From: Streptomyces zagrosensis | Lineage (GTDB): Bacteria; Actinomycetota; Actinomycetes; Streptomycetales; Streptomycetaceae | Length of the DNA stretch: 64,000 nt | Assembly: GCF_014203645.1 (NCBI RefSeq) | Contig: NZ_JACHJL010000015.1 | Location: 124,001 to 188,000 of the forward strand | Direction of reading: 5' to 3' | Shown here: one piece after another, positions 8,622 through 16,293 of the stretch | Layout: each line of letters starts with the position of its first letter | How positions within the stretch are numbered: position 1 is the first letter of the stretch | Notes under the pieces: model-generated | What the model was told of the DNA's origin: nothing | What the model saw: the letters and a program-made list of their open reading frames with translations, nothing else | Databases searched by the model: none | Translations under genes and position numbers: made by a program

Positions 8622-10325
8622 GTGCGCACTTATGAGGCGGGGCGTCGCAGGCGGCGCGGGTGGATGGCGGTGGCGCTCGCAGGTGCGGTGGTGGCCGGGG
8701 GCGGTGCGTGGGCTGCGGTCGGGTGGGACTCAGGAGGCGAGAGCGCGGCGCGCGAGGCCGATCCGGAGGCGCTGCGTACGGCCCGCGCGTTCCTCGACCA
8801 CTGGGCGGCGGGCGAGCTGGGCAAGGCCGCGGCGCTGACCGACGCCCCGGAGCGGGCCGAGACGACGCTACGTAACTTCACCGTGGGCCTGGACATCGAA
8901 CGCCCGGCGTTCACCGCACAGCGGGCCGCGGCGCCAGACGGAGCCGGCGTGACGGTGAGCTTCGCCGCAAAGCTGCCGGTCAGCGGCCTGGGAACCTGGC
9001 AGTACCAGTCGGCGCTGCCGCTGATACGTACGACCGATAACGGCGGTGACGGCGACAACGGCGGTGCCAGCGGCGACAACGGCAGCGACAACAGTGACAG
9101 CGGTGACAGCGGTGCCACGGCGGGTAAGGCCGGTGGTGGAGCGAACGGCTGGAAGGTGCGCTGGGAGCTGGCCTTGGTGCATCCCAAGCTGAGCGAGGAG
9201 GCGAAGTTTCGGCTGGTACGAGAGGACGGGGCGCCCGAGGTCGTGGATCGCGACGGCGGGAAGCTGACCGGCGCCGACCATCCTTCGGTGGCGCAGGCGC
9301 TGGGCATGGGCGGCGGAAAGCCGCGGGGCGCCGTGCAGCTCATCGACCGGCAGACCGATGAGGTACGCGGCACGGAGGCGCGGTTCGGTGGGCCGCAGGC
9401 GGCGCAGGGGCCGGTGCGTACGACGATCGACGCGCGGGTACAGCGTGCGGCGGAGCGGGCGATGGAACGGCACGCGCGGGGCCGCAATGCCGGCCTCGTG
9501 GCGCTGCGCATCGCCGATGGCGAGGTGGTGGCGGTCGCCAACTCCCCTGCTGGGGGCTTCAATCGAGCCTTCCTCGGCACATACGCGCCCGGCTCCACGA
9601 TGAAGGTGATCACGACGGCGGCGCTGTTGGCCAAGGATGCGGTGAAACCGACCGACGTCGTGGACTGCCCCAAATATCTGACGGTCGGCAAGCAGTTTCA
9701 CAACGTGGAGACCTCCGAGATCCGTGGGGCCACCTTCCGTGAGGACTTCATCCACTCCTGCAACACGGCCTTCGTCAGCCTGCGGGACAAGCTCGGGAAT
9801 GGGGAGCTGACCGAGTTTTCGTCCACGTACTTTGGCATCGGCCAGGAGTGGACGACGGGCGTGCCCTCCTTCGACGGCGAGGTGCCGGTGCCTGGCGACG
9901 AGACGGAGAAGTCGGCCGCACTGTTCGGACAAGGCAAGCTGCGGGCGAATCCGCTGGTGATGGCGTCGGCGACGGCGACGGCCGCATCGGGCCGGTTCCA
10001 GCAACCGCTGCTGATACGTGCGGGCGGTGACCAGCGCCGCGGCGACGGGCCCACCACCAAGAAGTTGCCCGGCGATGTCGTGACCGAATTGCGCAAGCTG
10101 ATGCGGGACACCGTGACGGACGGTACGGCGAAGGTGTTGGCCGATCTGCCCGGCGAGATAGGCGCCAAAACCGGTACGGCGGAGGTCACCGCGGAGGGCC
10201 CGAACAACGGCTGGCTGGTCGCCTATGACGACGAGATCGCCATCGCCTGCGTGGTGGAGGGCGCCCAGCACGGTTCGGACTCGGCGGGCCCGGTGATCCA
10301 CGACGTGTTGGAGGCGGTCCAGTAG
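8622..10325 (+). CDS. MecA-like penicillin-binding protein (membrane-anchored transpeptidase)
   Basis: This class B PBP would crosslink peptidoglycan on the outer face of the membrane. An Arg-rich start and one membrane anchor (residues ~15-33) lead into an NTF2-like MecA_N domain, then the transpeptidase domain. The catalytic motifs are STMK (APGSTMKVITT), SCN (HSCNTAFVS) and KTGTAE. A Gly/Asp/Asn/Ser-rich insertion of ~30 residues (near 9040-9130) interrupts the N-terminal part. The GTG start at 8622 follows a purine-rich GGAGGGG. The gene is divergent from LysR/beta-lactamase. A full paralog lies at 51509-53155. The family is certain; the in vivo role (sporulation, stress or resistance) is not known. 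Confidence 0.92.
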   Translation: MRTYEAGRRRRRGWMAVALAGAVVAGGGAWAAVGWDSGGESAAREADPEALRTARAFLDHWAAGELGKAAALTDAPERAETTLRNFTVGLDIERPAFTAQRAAAPDGAGVTVSFAAKLPVSGLGTWQYQSALPLIRTTDNGGDGDNGGASGDNGSDNSDSGDSGATAGKAGGGANGWKVRWELALVHPKLSEEAKFRLVREDGAPEVVDRDGGKLTGADHPSVAQALGMGGGKPRGAVQLIDRQTDEVRGTEARFGGPQAAQGPVRTTIDARVQRAAERAMERHARGRNAGLVALRIADGEVVAVANSPAGGFNRAFLGTYAPGSTMKVITTAALLAKDAVKPTDVVDCPKYLTVGKQFHNVETSEIRGATFREDFIHSCNTAFVSLRDKLGNGELTEFSSTYFGIGQEWTTGVPSFDGEVPVPGDETEKSAALFGQGKLRANPLVMASATATAASGRFQQPLLIRAGGDQRRGDGPTTKKLPGDVVTELRKLMRDTVTDGTAKVLADLPGEIGAKTGTAEVTAEGPNNGWLVAYDDEIAIACVVEGAQHGSDSAGPVIHDVLEAVQ

Positions 10326-10544
10326 CAGCGATCGGACCCGGCGCGGCTGGACCGACCAGCCCGACCAGCCCGACCAGCGGGGACCAGCCCGAACCAGCAC
10401 AGCCCGGCCTGACCTGGCCGGGCGCGACCCACGCACCCAGTCCGCCGGCCCAGCGCAGCCCAACCCGCCAGCCCGGGCGAGGCTCCCGTCTCGCCCGGCC
10501 GATCGGTCTCCGGACGCGGTGATCTTGCCCGGGCGGTGGGTGAA

Positions 10545-10573
10545 TTGGTAAGGGACAGCCGGCCGGGTAGAGT
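10545..10573 (+). promoter_or_regulatory. Candidate vegetative promoter of rplY
   Basis: The hexamers TTGGTA (10545-10550) and TAGAGT (10568-10573) are separated by exactly 17 bp. Transcription would start near 10580 and give a 5' leader of ~125 nt before the rplY ATG. Confidence 0.5.
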
Positions 10574-10595
10574 GGTGGAGTTGCTCGGCGAGGGA

Positions 10596-10615
10596 GGCTG
10601 TGTCCCCACACAGCC
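10596..10615 (+). other. Leader hairpin upstream of rplY
   Basis: A perfect 8-bp stem, GGCTGTGT/ACACAGCC, with a CCCC loop lies in the predicted rplY leader. It could be a protein-binding or stabilising element. No known riboswitch class is recognised. Confidence 0.4.
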
Positions 10616-10704
10616 CATCCGTTATCGACGCGCTCTTCGTAGCAGGTCTGTTGTAGGCCGAGTGACGGCTTCCAGATCCCTTCGCATATACGAGGAGTGC
10701 AGTC

Positions 10705-11295
10705 ATGGCTGAGGTCAAGGTTCCCGTAAAGCTCCGCACCGAGTTCGGCAAGGGCGCCGCCCGCCGGCTGCGCCGCACCGAGTACGTTCCCGGCGTCATC
10801 TACGGTCACGGTGCCGAGTCCGTGCACGTGGCGCTGCCGGGCCACCAGCTCATGATGGCGCTCAAGACCCCGAACGTGCTCATCGCGCTCGACCTGAACG
10901 GCAAGAAGGAGCTCGTCATCCCCAAGGCGGTGCAGCGTGAGGCCATCCGTGGCTTCCTGGTCCATGTGGACCTGCTGACCGTCAAGAGCGGCGAGAAGGT
11001 CACCGTCGACATCCCGATCCACACCGAGGGCGACCTCGCTCCGGGCGGCAACCTGCTGGAACACCTCTTGAACGCGCTGCCGGTCGAGACCGAGGCCACC
11101 CACATCCCGGAGTCGGTCACCGTCTCCATCGAGGGCCTGGACGTCGGTCACTCGGTGCTGGCCAAGGACATCACCCTGCCGGCCGGCACCACGCTGGCCG
11201 TGGACGACGACACCGTGGTGCTCCAGGTCGTCTCCGCCCAGGCCGAGGCCCCGGCCGAGGGTGCAGATGCCGAGGGCGAGGGCTCCGAGGGCTAA
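10705..11295 (+). CDS. rplY: 50S ribosomal protein L25 / general stress protein Ctc
   Basis: This is the long, two-domain CTC form of L25, which binds 5S rRNA. The N-terminal RNA-binding domain (about residues 1-90, with RTEFGKGAARRLR and VPGVIYGHG) is followed by a beta-rich TL5-type C-terminal domain. The tail is Ala/Glu-rich and acidic (last ~20 residues). At 196 aa it fits actinobacterial L25/Ctc. GAGGAG precedes the ATG. pth lies downstream, as in many Gram-positives, but two hairpins separate the genes here. Confidence 0.96.
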   Translation: MAEVKVPVKLRTEFGKGAARRLRRTEYVPGVIYGHGAESVHVALPGHQLMMALKTPNVLIALDLNGKKELVIPKAVQREAIRGFLVHVDLLTVKSGEKVTVDIPIHTEGDLAPGGNLLEHLLNALPVETEATHIPESVTVSIEGLDVGHSVLAKDITLPAGTTLAVDDDTVVLQVVSAQAEAPAEGADAEGEGSEG

Positions 11296-11308
11296 GCCCT
11301 CTGCTCGG

Positions 11309-11327
11309 CGGCACCGTTACGGTGCCG
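11309..11327 (+). terminator. Hairpin after rplY
   Basis: The inverted repeat CGGCACCG-TTA-CGGTGCCG starts 13 nt after the rplY stop. It is followed closely by a second, larger hairpin. Confidence 0.7.
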
Positions 11328-11341
11328 TCCCGCGCTGTTCC

Positions 11342-11386
11342 GCCGCCGCCGTTTCGCTCCCCACGCGGGAGCGGAACGGCGGCGGC
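11342..11386 (+). terminator. Large GC hairpin between rplY and pth
   Basis: A ~19-bp stem with one wobble or mismatch pairs a GCCGCCGCCG-beginning arm with a GGCGGCGGC-ending arm around CCACGCG. Together with the preceding hairpin it probably attenuates or ends the rplY transcript. Confidence 0.65.
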
Positions 11387-11387
11387 G

Positions 11388-11460
11388 CACGGTTCCCGGA
11401 CCGGACCCTCCGCACGGGCTCCCGGACCGGACCCTCCGCACGGGCTCCCGGACCGGGCCC
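11388..11460. repeat. Three 25-26-bp direct repeats before pth
   Basis: Three head-to-tail copies of a unit containing TCCCGGACCGG sit at 11388-11412, 11413-11438 and 11439-11460 (the last truncated). They immediately precede the pth ribosome binding region. Their role is unknown; slippage is the simple explanation. Confidence 0.8.
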
Positions 11461-11504
11461 CGCACGAGAACCAGCCCCACCCGCCACCCATCGGAGTGCA
11501 GCAG

Positions 11505-12095
11505 ATGAGCGACGCAGACGGCCCCTGGCTCGTGGTGGGCCTGGGCAACCCGGGTCCCGACTACGCGGCCAACCGGCACAACGTGGGCTTCATGGTGGCC
11601 GACCTGCTCGCGCAGCGGACGGGTGGCCGGTTCAAGGCGCACAAGGCGCGGGCCCAGGTCGTCGAGGGGCGCATCGGCCCGCCCGGCCCCGCGGGCCGCC
11701 GCGTCGTGCTGGCGAAACCGCTGTCGTACATGAACCTCTCCGGCGGCCCGACGACGGCGCTCAGCGACTTCTACAAGGTGCCCGCCACCCGCATCGTCGC
11801 CATCCACGACGAACTCGACATCGACTACGGGACGCTGCGCCTGAAGTTCGGCGGCGGCGACAACGGCCACAACGGCCTCAAGTCCCTCACCAAGTCGTTT
11901 GGCCCCGATTACTTTCGGGTCCGCTTCGGCATCGGCCGCCCACCGGGCCGGATGGACGTGGCAGCGTTCGTACTCAAGGACTTCTCGTCCACCGAGCGCA
12001 AGGAACTGGACTACTTCGTGGACCGCGCCGCCGACGCGGTCGAGGCGCTCATCCTGGAGGGCCTGGAGCGCGCGCAGGGCACGTACAACTCCTGA
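11505..12095 (+). CDS. pth: Peptidyl-tRNA hydrolase
   Basis: Pth cleaves peptidyl-tRNA released from stalled ribosomes in the cytoplasm. The signature VVGLGNPGPDYAANRHNVGF carries the catalytic His near residue 28, followed by KPLSYMNLSG and HDELDIDYG. At 196 aa the length is normal. The ATG at 11505 (MSDADGPW) is chosen because a longer upstream frame is only repeat-derived Pro/Arg sequence and GGAG lies 8-12 nt before this ATG. Confidence 0.97.
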   Translation: MSDADGPWLVVGLGNPGPDYAANRHNVGFMVADLLAQRTGGRFKAHKARAQVVEGRIGPPGPAGRRVVLAKPLSYMNLSGGPTTALSDFYKVPATRIVAIHDELDIDYGTLRLKFGGGDNGHNGLKSLTKSFGPDYFRVRFGIGRPPGRMDVAAFVLKDFSSTERKELDYFVDRAADAVEALILEGLERAQGTYNS

Positions 12096-12257
12096 CGCCC
12101 CGTCAGCTTCGCCAACCAGCCCTCGCCATAGGGGCGTTGGCCTGCACCCCGGCGCTCGTTTCGCCCGTGCCCGGCATAGCGGACATGCGGTAGCCGACAC
12201 TACCGAAGCCTCACCGGAGCCTTGACGCACCCGCTCCCATGGCCAAGGATCGCCGCC

Positions 12258-12917
12258 ATGGTGCCGACCGGAACGAAATCCGAGAGCACGCCCCGCAGCG
12301 CCTCCCCCGCCGTTCCCCCTGCCTTGACGGCACGGGACACCCCCGCGGCCCACGGTGACGCGCCGTGCGGCACCCCCGCGCACCTGGCCGGGCCGGGACG
12401 CCCGGGGCGGCGGCACGGCTCCACGCGGCGGGGTCGGCTGCGCAGGGCGGGCGACAGCGCGTACGGGCTGCTGCTGCTCGGTAGGAATCTGGTGATGGCC
12501 CTGTTCGTGCTGGTCATCGTGGTGGCCGGGGTGTGGACTTCCTGGGGCACGGCGCAGCACGCCACGTTTACCAAGGGCAAGGAGCGCGGCACCCTCACGG
12601 TGGCCTCCTGCCACCGCGACTGGTGCGCGGGCCCGTTCGCGGCCCGCGACACATCGGGCACCGATCACCATTCCGTACGCATCGACGCCACCGTCATCGA
12701 CGGCAAGGGCCAGCACCTGCCAGTGGTCCTCAAACCCGGCACCCACGAAGCGGTCCGCACCGGCGCTCCCGGCCTCCTCTACGCCTGGGCCCCCCTGGGC
12801 GGCGCCCTCCTCCTGGCCTCCGTCCTCCTCGCCGGCGGGCTACGCATGTGCCGCGCGGCGTGGGCGACGGGGCTGGCGGGGCTGGGGTTGTTGGGGGCGG
12901 CGTTCGCGTTGCTGTAG
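12258..12917 (+). CDS. Predicted three-helix membrane protein
   Basis: This is a conserved-looking actinobacterial membrane protein without a recognised domain. An ~60-residue Pro/Ala/Arg-rich cytoplasmic N-terminus leads to one membrane helix (LVMALFVLVIVVAGVW). A ~75-residue extracytoplasmic loop with two cysteines (SCHRDWC) follows, then two more helices to the C-terminus. The start is uncertain: ATG 12258 or an earlier in-frame ATG at 12222. Codon usage is typical of its neighbours. The CxxxxC pair in the outer loop could form a disulfide. Confidence 0.7.
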   Translation: MVPTGTKSESTPRSASPAVPPALTARDTPAAHGDAPCGTPAHLAGPGRPGRRHGSTRRGRLRRAGDSAYGLLLLGRNLVMALFVLVIVVAGVWTSWGTAQHATFTKGKERGTLTVASCHRDWCAGPFAARDTSGTDHHSVRIDATVIDGKGQHLPVVLKPGTHEAVRTGAPGLLYAWAPLGGALLLASVLLAGGLRMCRAAWATGLAGLGLLGAAFALL

Positions 12918-13118
12918 AGGTCGGGCCGCCTACGACAACTGAGTGCCGGGCCGTGCCGATGCGGCTTTTCGCGGGCGGTCATGGTCTACCCACCGGGCTC
13001 ATCGACGGGTGCCAACCCCACCGTGAGCTGGGGGGATAGCTGGCTCCCCACGCGGGAGTGGCTGGGAAATGCTGGCCTCACACGCCAATTGGCTCCCACC
13101 TCTCGCAGGAGATTTTCC

Positions 13119-14405
13119 GTGTCCGAGCACGAACGCAGCGTTTTTCCTCCCTCCCGGCAACGCGGCCCCAGGCCCCCAGCCGCATCGCCCACAGGCGGAC
13201 AGGGAGCAGCCGCCTTGTCCGGTCGGTCGGGCAAGGTGACGCGGGTGCCGCGACTCGCGACCGGCCTGGTCGGCTTGGTCGCACTGACCATGGCCTTCGC
13301 GATCCCCGCCTCGGCAGCGGACACCGAGACGGCCAGGGGCGGGGGCAGCCACCGGGCCACCCAGGAGGCCATCGAGGCGACCGTCGAAAACGGCGTGCCC
13401 GGGGTAATTGCGGTGGCCCAGGAAGGGCGCCATACCTGGACCGGCCAGTCGGGCACCGCCGACCTACGGACCGGCGCACCGCGGCAGGCCGAGCAGCGCT
13501 ACCGGGTCGGCTCCATCACCAAGACCTTCGTCGCCACGGTGGCGCTCCAATTGGCGGCGGAAGGGAAACTGAGCTTGGACGACACGGTGGACCACTGGCT
13601 GCCCGGCCTGGTGCAGGGCAATGGGCACGACGGCAGTCGCATCACCGTGCGACAACTCCTCCAACACACCAGCGGAATTTACAGCTACACCGAGGACCAG
13701 GAATTCAAGCGCCTGACCTTCGGCACCGATTTTCTCCAACACCGCTACGACACCTGGACTCCGCACCGCATTGTCGAGGTGGCCATGAACCACCGGCCCG
13801 ACTTCGCGCCCGGCGACGGCTGGCACTACTCCGACACCAATTACGTCATCGCCGGGATGGTAATCGAAAAGGCTGCCGGTCATTCGTACGCCCATGAGAT
13901 CGAGCGCCGCATCCTGCGTCCCTTGCGTTTGCACTCCACCACGCTACCGGGCGCCAAGGCCCGGATGGCCAAGCCCAGCGGTCGCGCGTATTCGAAACTG
14001 ACCGGGGACCTCGGAGGACCTGCGAAGCCAGGCAGCGCGACGTACGACGTCACCGACCTCAACCCCTCCTTGGCGAATGCGGCAGGCGAAATAATTTCCA
14101 CCCCCAACGATCTCAACCGGTTCTACCGGACCCTGCTCTCGGGCAAGCTTCTAGGGCCCCGCGAGCTCAAGGAAATGACCACCACCGTACCGGTCATCGC
14201 GGGATCGGACTATTCCTACGGCCTCGGCCTGCTGAAGTGGAAGTCATCCTGCGGCGAACTGTGGGGCCACAGCGGAGGAATCCAGGGCTCCACGTCGAAT
14301 TCCATGGCAACCAGGGACGGCAAACACGCACTGTCGGTCAACCTCAACGGTGACTGGCAAGCGTCTCTCGACCCCATCACCGAGGCCGAGTTCTGCGGGA
14401 AGTGA
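13119..14405 (+). CDS. Secreted DD-carboxypeptidase / class C beta-lactamase family protein
   Basis: This is an exported serine peptidase of the Streptomyces R61 type, expected to act on D-Ala-D-Ala in the wall. The GTG at 13119 has AGGAGA at 13107-13112. A signal peptide (hydrophobic LATGLVGLVALTMAFAI, then ASA|AD) occupies the first ~65 residues. The nucleophile motif is SITK (VGSITKTF). The second motif reads YSD (HYSDTNYV) where R61 has YSN, and the third motif is HSG (WGHSGG). At 428 aa it is slightly long because of the N-terminal extension. A strong terminator follows at 14478. The substrate is inferred from the family. Confidence 0.9.
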   Translation: MSEHERSVFPPSRQRGPRPPAASPTGGQGAAALSGRSGKVTRVPRLATGLVGLVALTMAFAIPASAADTETARGGGSHRATQEAIEATVENGVPGVIAVAQEGRHTWTGQSGTADLRTGAPRQAEQRYRVGSITKTFVATVALQLAAEGKLSLDDTVDHWLPGLVQGNGHDGSRITVRQLLQHTSGIYSYTEDQEFKRLTFGTDFLQHRYDTWTPHRIVEVAMNHRPDFAPGDGWHYSDTNYVIAGMVIEKAAGHSYAHEIERRILRPLRLHSTTLPGAKARMAKPSGRAYSKLTGDLGGPAKPGSATYDVTDLNPSLANAAGEIISTPNDLNRFYRTLLSGKLLGPRELKEMTTTVPVIAGSDYSYGLGLLKWKSSCGELWGHSGGIQGSTSNSMATRDGKHALSVNLNGDWQASLDPITEAEFCGK

Positions 14406-14894
14406 CCGTTCCCCCACTCACTCACAACCCCAGCTTCCGCAGCAGGCGCGAATTTATGGCCGTTGCCGTTACACCGCGCTGATGGCCTCACCGGATCATT
14501 CCGGTGAGGCCATCAGCTGCACCCAAGGTAGATCAACTTCATTTCCTACGGAACATTTCTCGCATCGCCGCTGGGCGGTCTTCTAGCGTTGCGACTTCGG
14601 AACATTCCGCCGGAGCTATCCATGTCCAATCCATCAACGCCGCCACACCGCCGGGGGCGGCGGGCACAAGCACGGTGGATGGGCGACATGACAAGTGCGC
14701 CGCGGGCGGCGCAGGCGTGATGGCGAAAGCGCTCCTTGGGAACGGGCCTACGGCGCCGATGCGGCGCACGCGAACTGCGGGCGCAAGGTGCCCCACGAGT
14801 TCACTCCGCCATCTGTACGGTTCTCCGCGGGGCAGACACACCATAAATGGCCAATTTGGGATGGTGCGCACCCGCCCGGTGCCATAGTCCCGAC
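14406..14894. other. Intergenic region between DD-peptidase and sialidase genes
   Basis: Apart from the terminator at 14478-14517 this ~490-bp region shows only short frames with poor codon bias. It presumably contains the sialidase promoter, but no confident -35/-10 pair was picked. Confidence 0.5.
14478..14517. terminator. Strong hairpin terminator after the DD-peptidase gene
   Basis: A perfect 17-bp inverted repeat (arms beginning GCTGATGGCC and ending GGCCATCAGC) with loop ATCATT lies 73 nt after the stop codon. Confidence 0.88.
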
Positions 14895-16076
14895 ATGGCC
14901 CCTTTCTCCTTCCTGCGAAGACGCCCGTGGACCAGCGCCATCTGCACGTTGACGGTCGCTGCCGTACCCATAACTGCCAATGCGTCGAAGAACGATAACG
15001 ACGCACGCCCCGACGCCTTATGCAGCACCTCCACTCCATTCACGTCGGGGACCGAGGGCTACCACACCTTCCGCATTCCCGCCCTCGTACGCAGCGGCAA
15101 GACCTTGATCGCCTTTGCCGAGGGGCGGCGCACCAGCGCCGAGGACCACGGGGACATCGAGGTCGTCAGCAAGCGTTCGACCAATGGTGGGTGCAGTTGG
15201 GGGCCGTTGTCCCGGGTCTCCGACAACGGACGGAATGTGGCGGGCAATCCCGCCCCGGTCGTCGATCCGGCCAGCGGGCGGATCATTTTGTTGACGGTAC
15301 GACAGCCTGCTGCCGTCACCCAGCCGCAGATCGAGGCGGGTACGGTCGCGTCCGCCGCCAGCCGGCGCGTGTACGTCCAGCGCAGTGGTGACGCGGGGGC
15401 CACTTGGTCCCGGCCTACGGAGATCACCTCGGCCGTCAAGCGCCCGGAGTGGCGCTGGTACGCGACCGGCCCCGGGCACGGCATCGCGCTGACCCGGCAG
15501 CGCCCGGGGCGGCTCGTAGTGGCCGCGAACCACACGACGGCGAAGGGGTCGGGCGCGCACCTCCTCTACAGCGACAACCACGGTGGCACCTGGCACATCG
15601 GCGCCGTCGATCACCACAACGGCAAAAAACTCAGGCCGGACGAGAATGCCGTGGCCGAATTGCCGGACGGCCGGCTGTACGTCAACGCCCGCGACCAGGG
15701 CGGCACCGACCCCGCAACCCGACTCGACACGTACAGCGCCGATGGCGGCACGAGCTTCTCCGCGCCCTACCGGCCCCGGCCCGACCTCGTGGCCCCCGTG
15801 GTCAAGGGCGCCCTGCTGCACAGCGGCACCACCAACTGCCCGGCCCTGCTCTTCTCGGCGCCCGATCACCCGAAGGAGCGCCGCCACCTGACGCTGCGGC
15901 GCAGCAGCAACTCCGGCGCCACCTGGGTGAGCGACACCGTGCTCGCCGCGGGCCCCGCCGCGTACTCCGATCTCGCGATGACGGGCGCAAAGACCGTCGC
16001 CGCCCTCTACGAGACGGGGAGGAAGAAGGCCACCGAGCGCATCGACCTGCGCCGCGTGCCCCTGACCTGTCGATAG
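14895..16076 (+). CDS. Secreted exo-alpha-sialidase (neuraminidase, GH33-like)
   Basis: This protein would release terminal sialic acids outside the cell. A signal peptide precedes the mature part, which begins near residue 32. The catalytic-Arg motif FRIPAL is present, and several Asp boxes (SGDAGATW, SDNHGGTW, SSNSGATW and the degenerate STNGGCSW) mark a six-bladed propeller. The ATG at 14895 (MAPFSFLRRR) gives an Arg-rich start typical of export; an earlier ATG at 14847 is possible. Codon 42 is TTA (15018-15020), so translation probably depends on the bldA tRNA and is developmental. The 393-aa length suits a single catalytic domain. Confidence 0.88.
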   Translation: MAPFSFLRRRPWTSAICTLTVAAVPITANASKNDNDARPDALCSTSTPFTSGTEGYHTFRIPALVRSGKTLIAFAEGRRTSAEDHGDIEVVSKRSTNGGCSWGPLSRVSDNGRNVAGNPAPVVDPASGRIILLTVRQPAAVTQPQIEAGTVASAASRRVYVQRSGDAGATWSRPTEITSAVKRPEWRWYATGPGHGIALTRQRPGRLVVAANHTTAKGSGAHLLYSDNHGGTWHIGAVDHHNGKKLRPDENAVAELPDGRLYVNARDQGGTDPATRLDTYSADGGTSFSAPYRPRPDLVAPVVKGALLHSGTTNCPALLFSAPDHPKERRHLTLRRSSNSGATWVSDTVLAAGPAAYSDLAMTGAKTVAALYETGRKKATERIDLRRVPLTCR

Positions 16077-16115
16077 TCCGCAATGGCGGCCAGAACACAG
16101 GGGCGATGAATACAG

Positions 16116-16160
16116 CGGAGGCCGGGCTGGCCCCCAAAGAGGGAACCGGCCCGGCCTCCG
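16116..16160. terminator. Bidirectional terminator between sialidase and ppc
   Basis: The 12-bp arms CGGAGGCCGGGC and GCCCGGCCTCCG flank a 21-nt loop, between two convergent genes. Confidence 0.75.
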
Positions 16161-16293
16161 CACCGCTCAAGCACTCACGCACCCAGTCGCCCAAGCACTC
16201 AGGCACTCAGGCACTCAGGTCATGAGCGCAGAAGCGTAGAAGCGCTCACGCGTTCGCGAACTCACGCACTGGCGCGCTCGCGCGCCCGCGCAC

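Larger units (their letters stand above)
10326..10704. other. Intergenic region and leader before rplY
   Basis: This gap holds a short imperfect 9-bp repeat (GACCAGCCC) at 10354-10396, a sigma-70-like promoter at 10545-10573 and a leader hairpin at 10596-10615. No reading frame in it is convincing. Confidence 0.6.
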
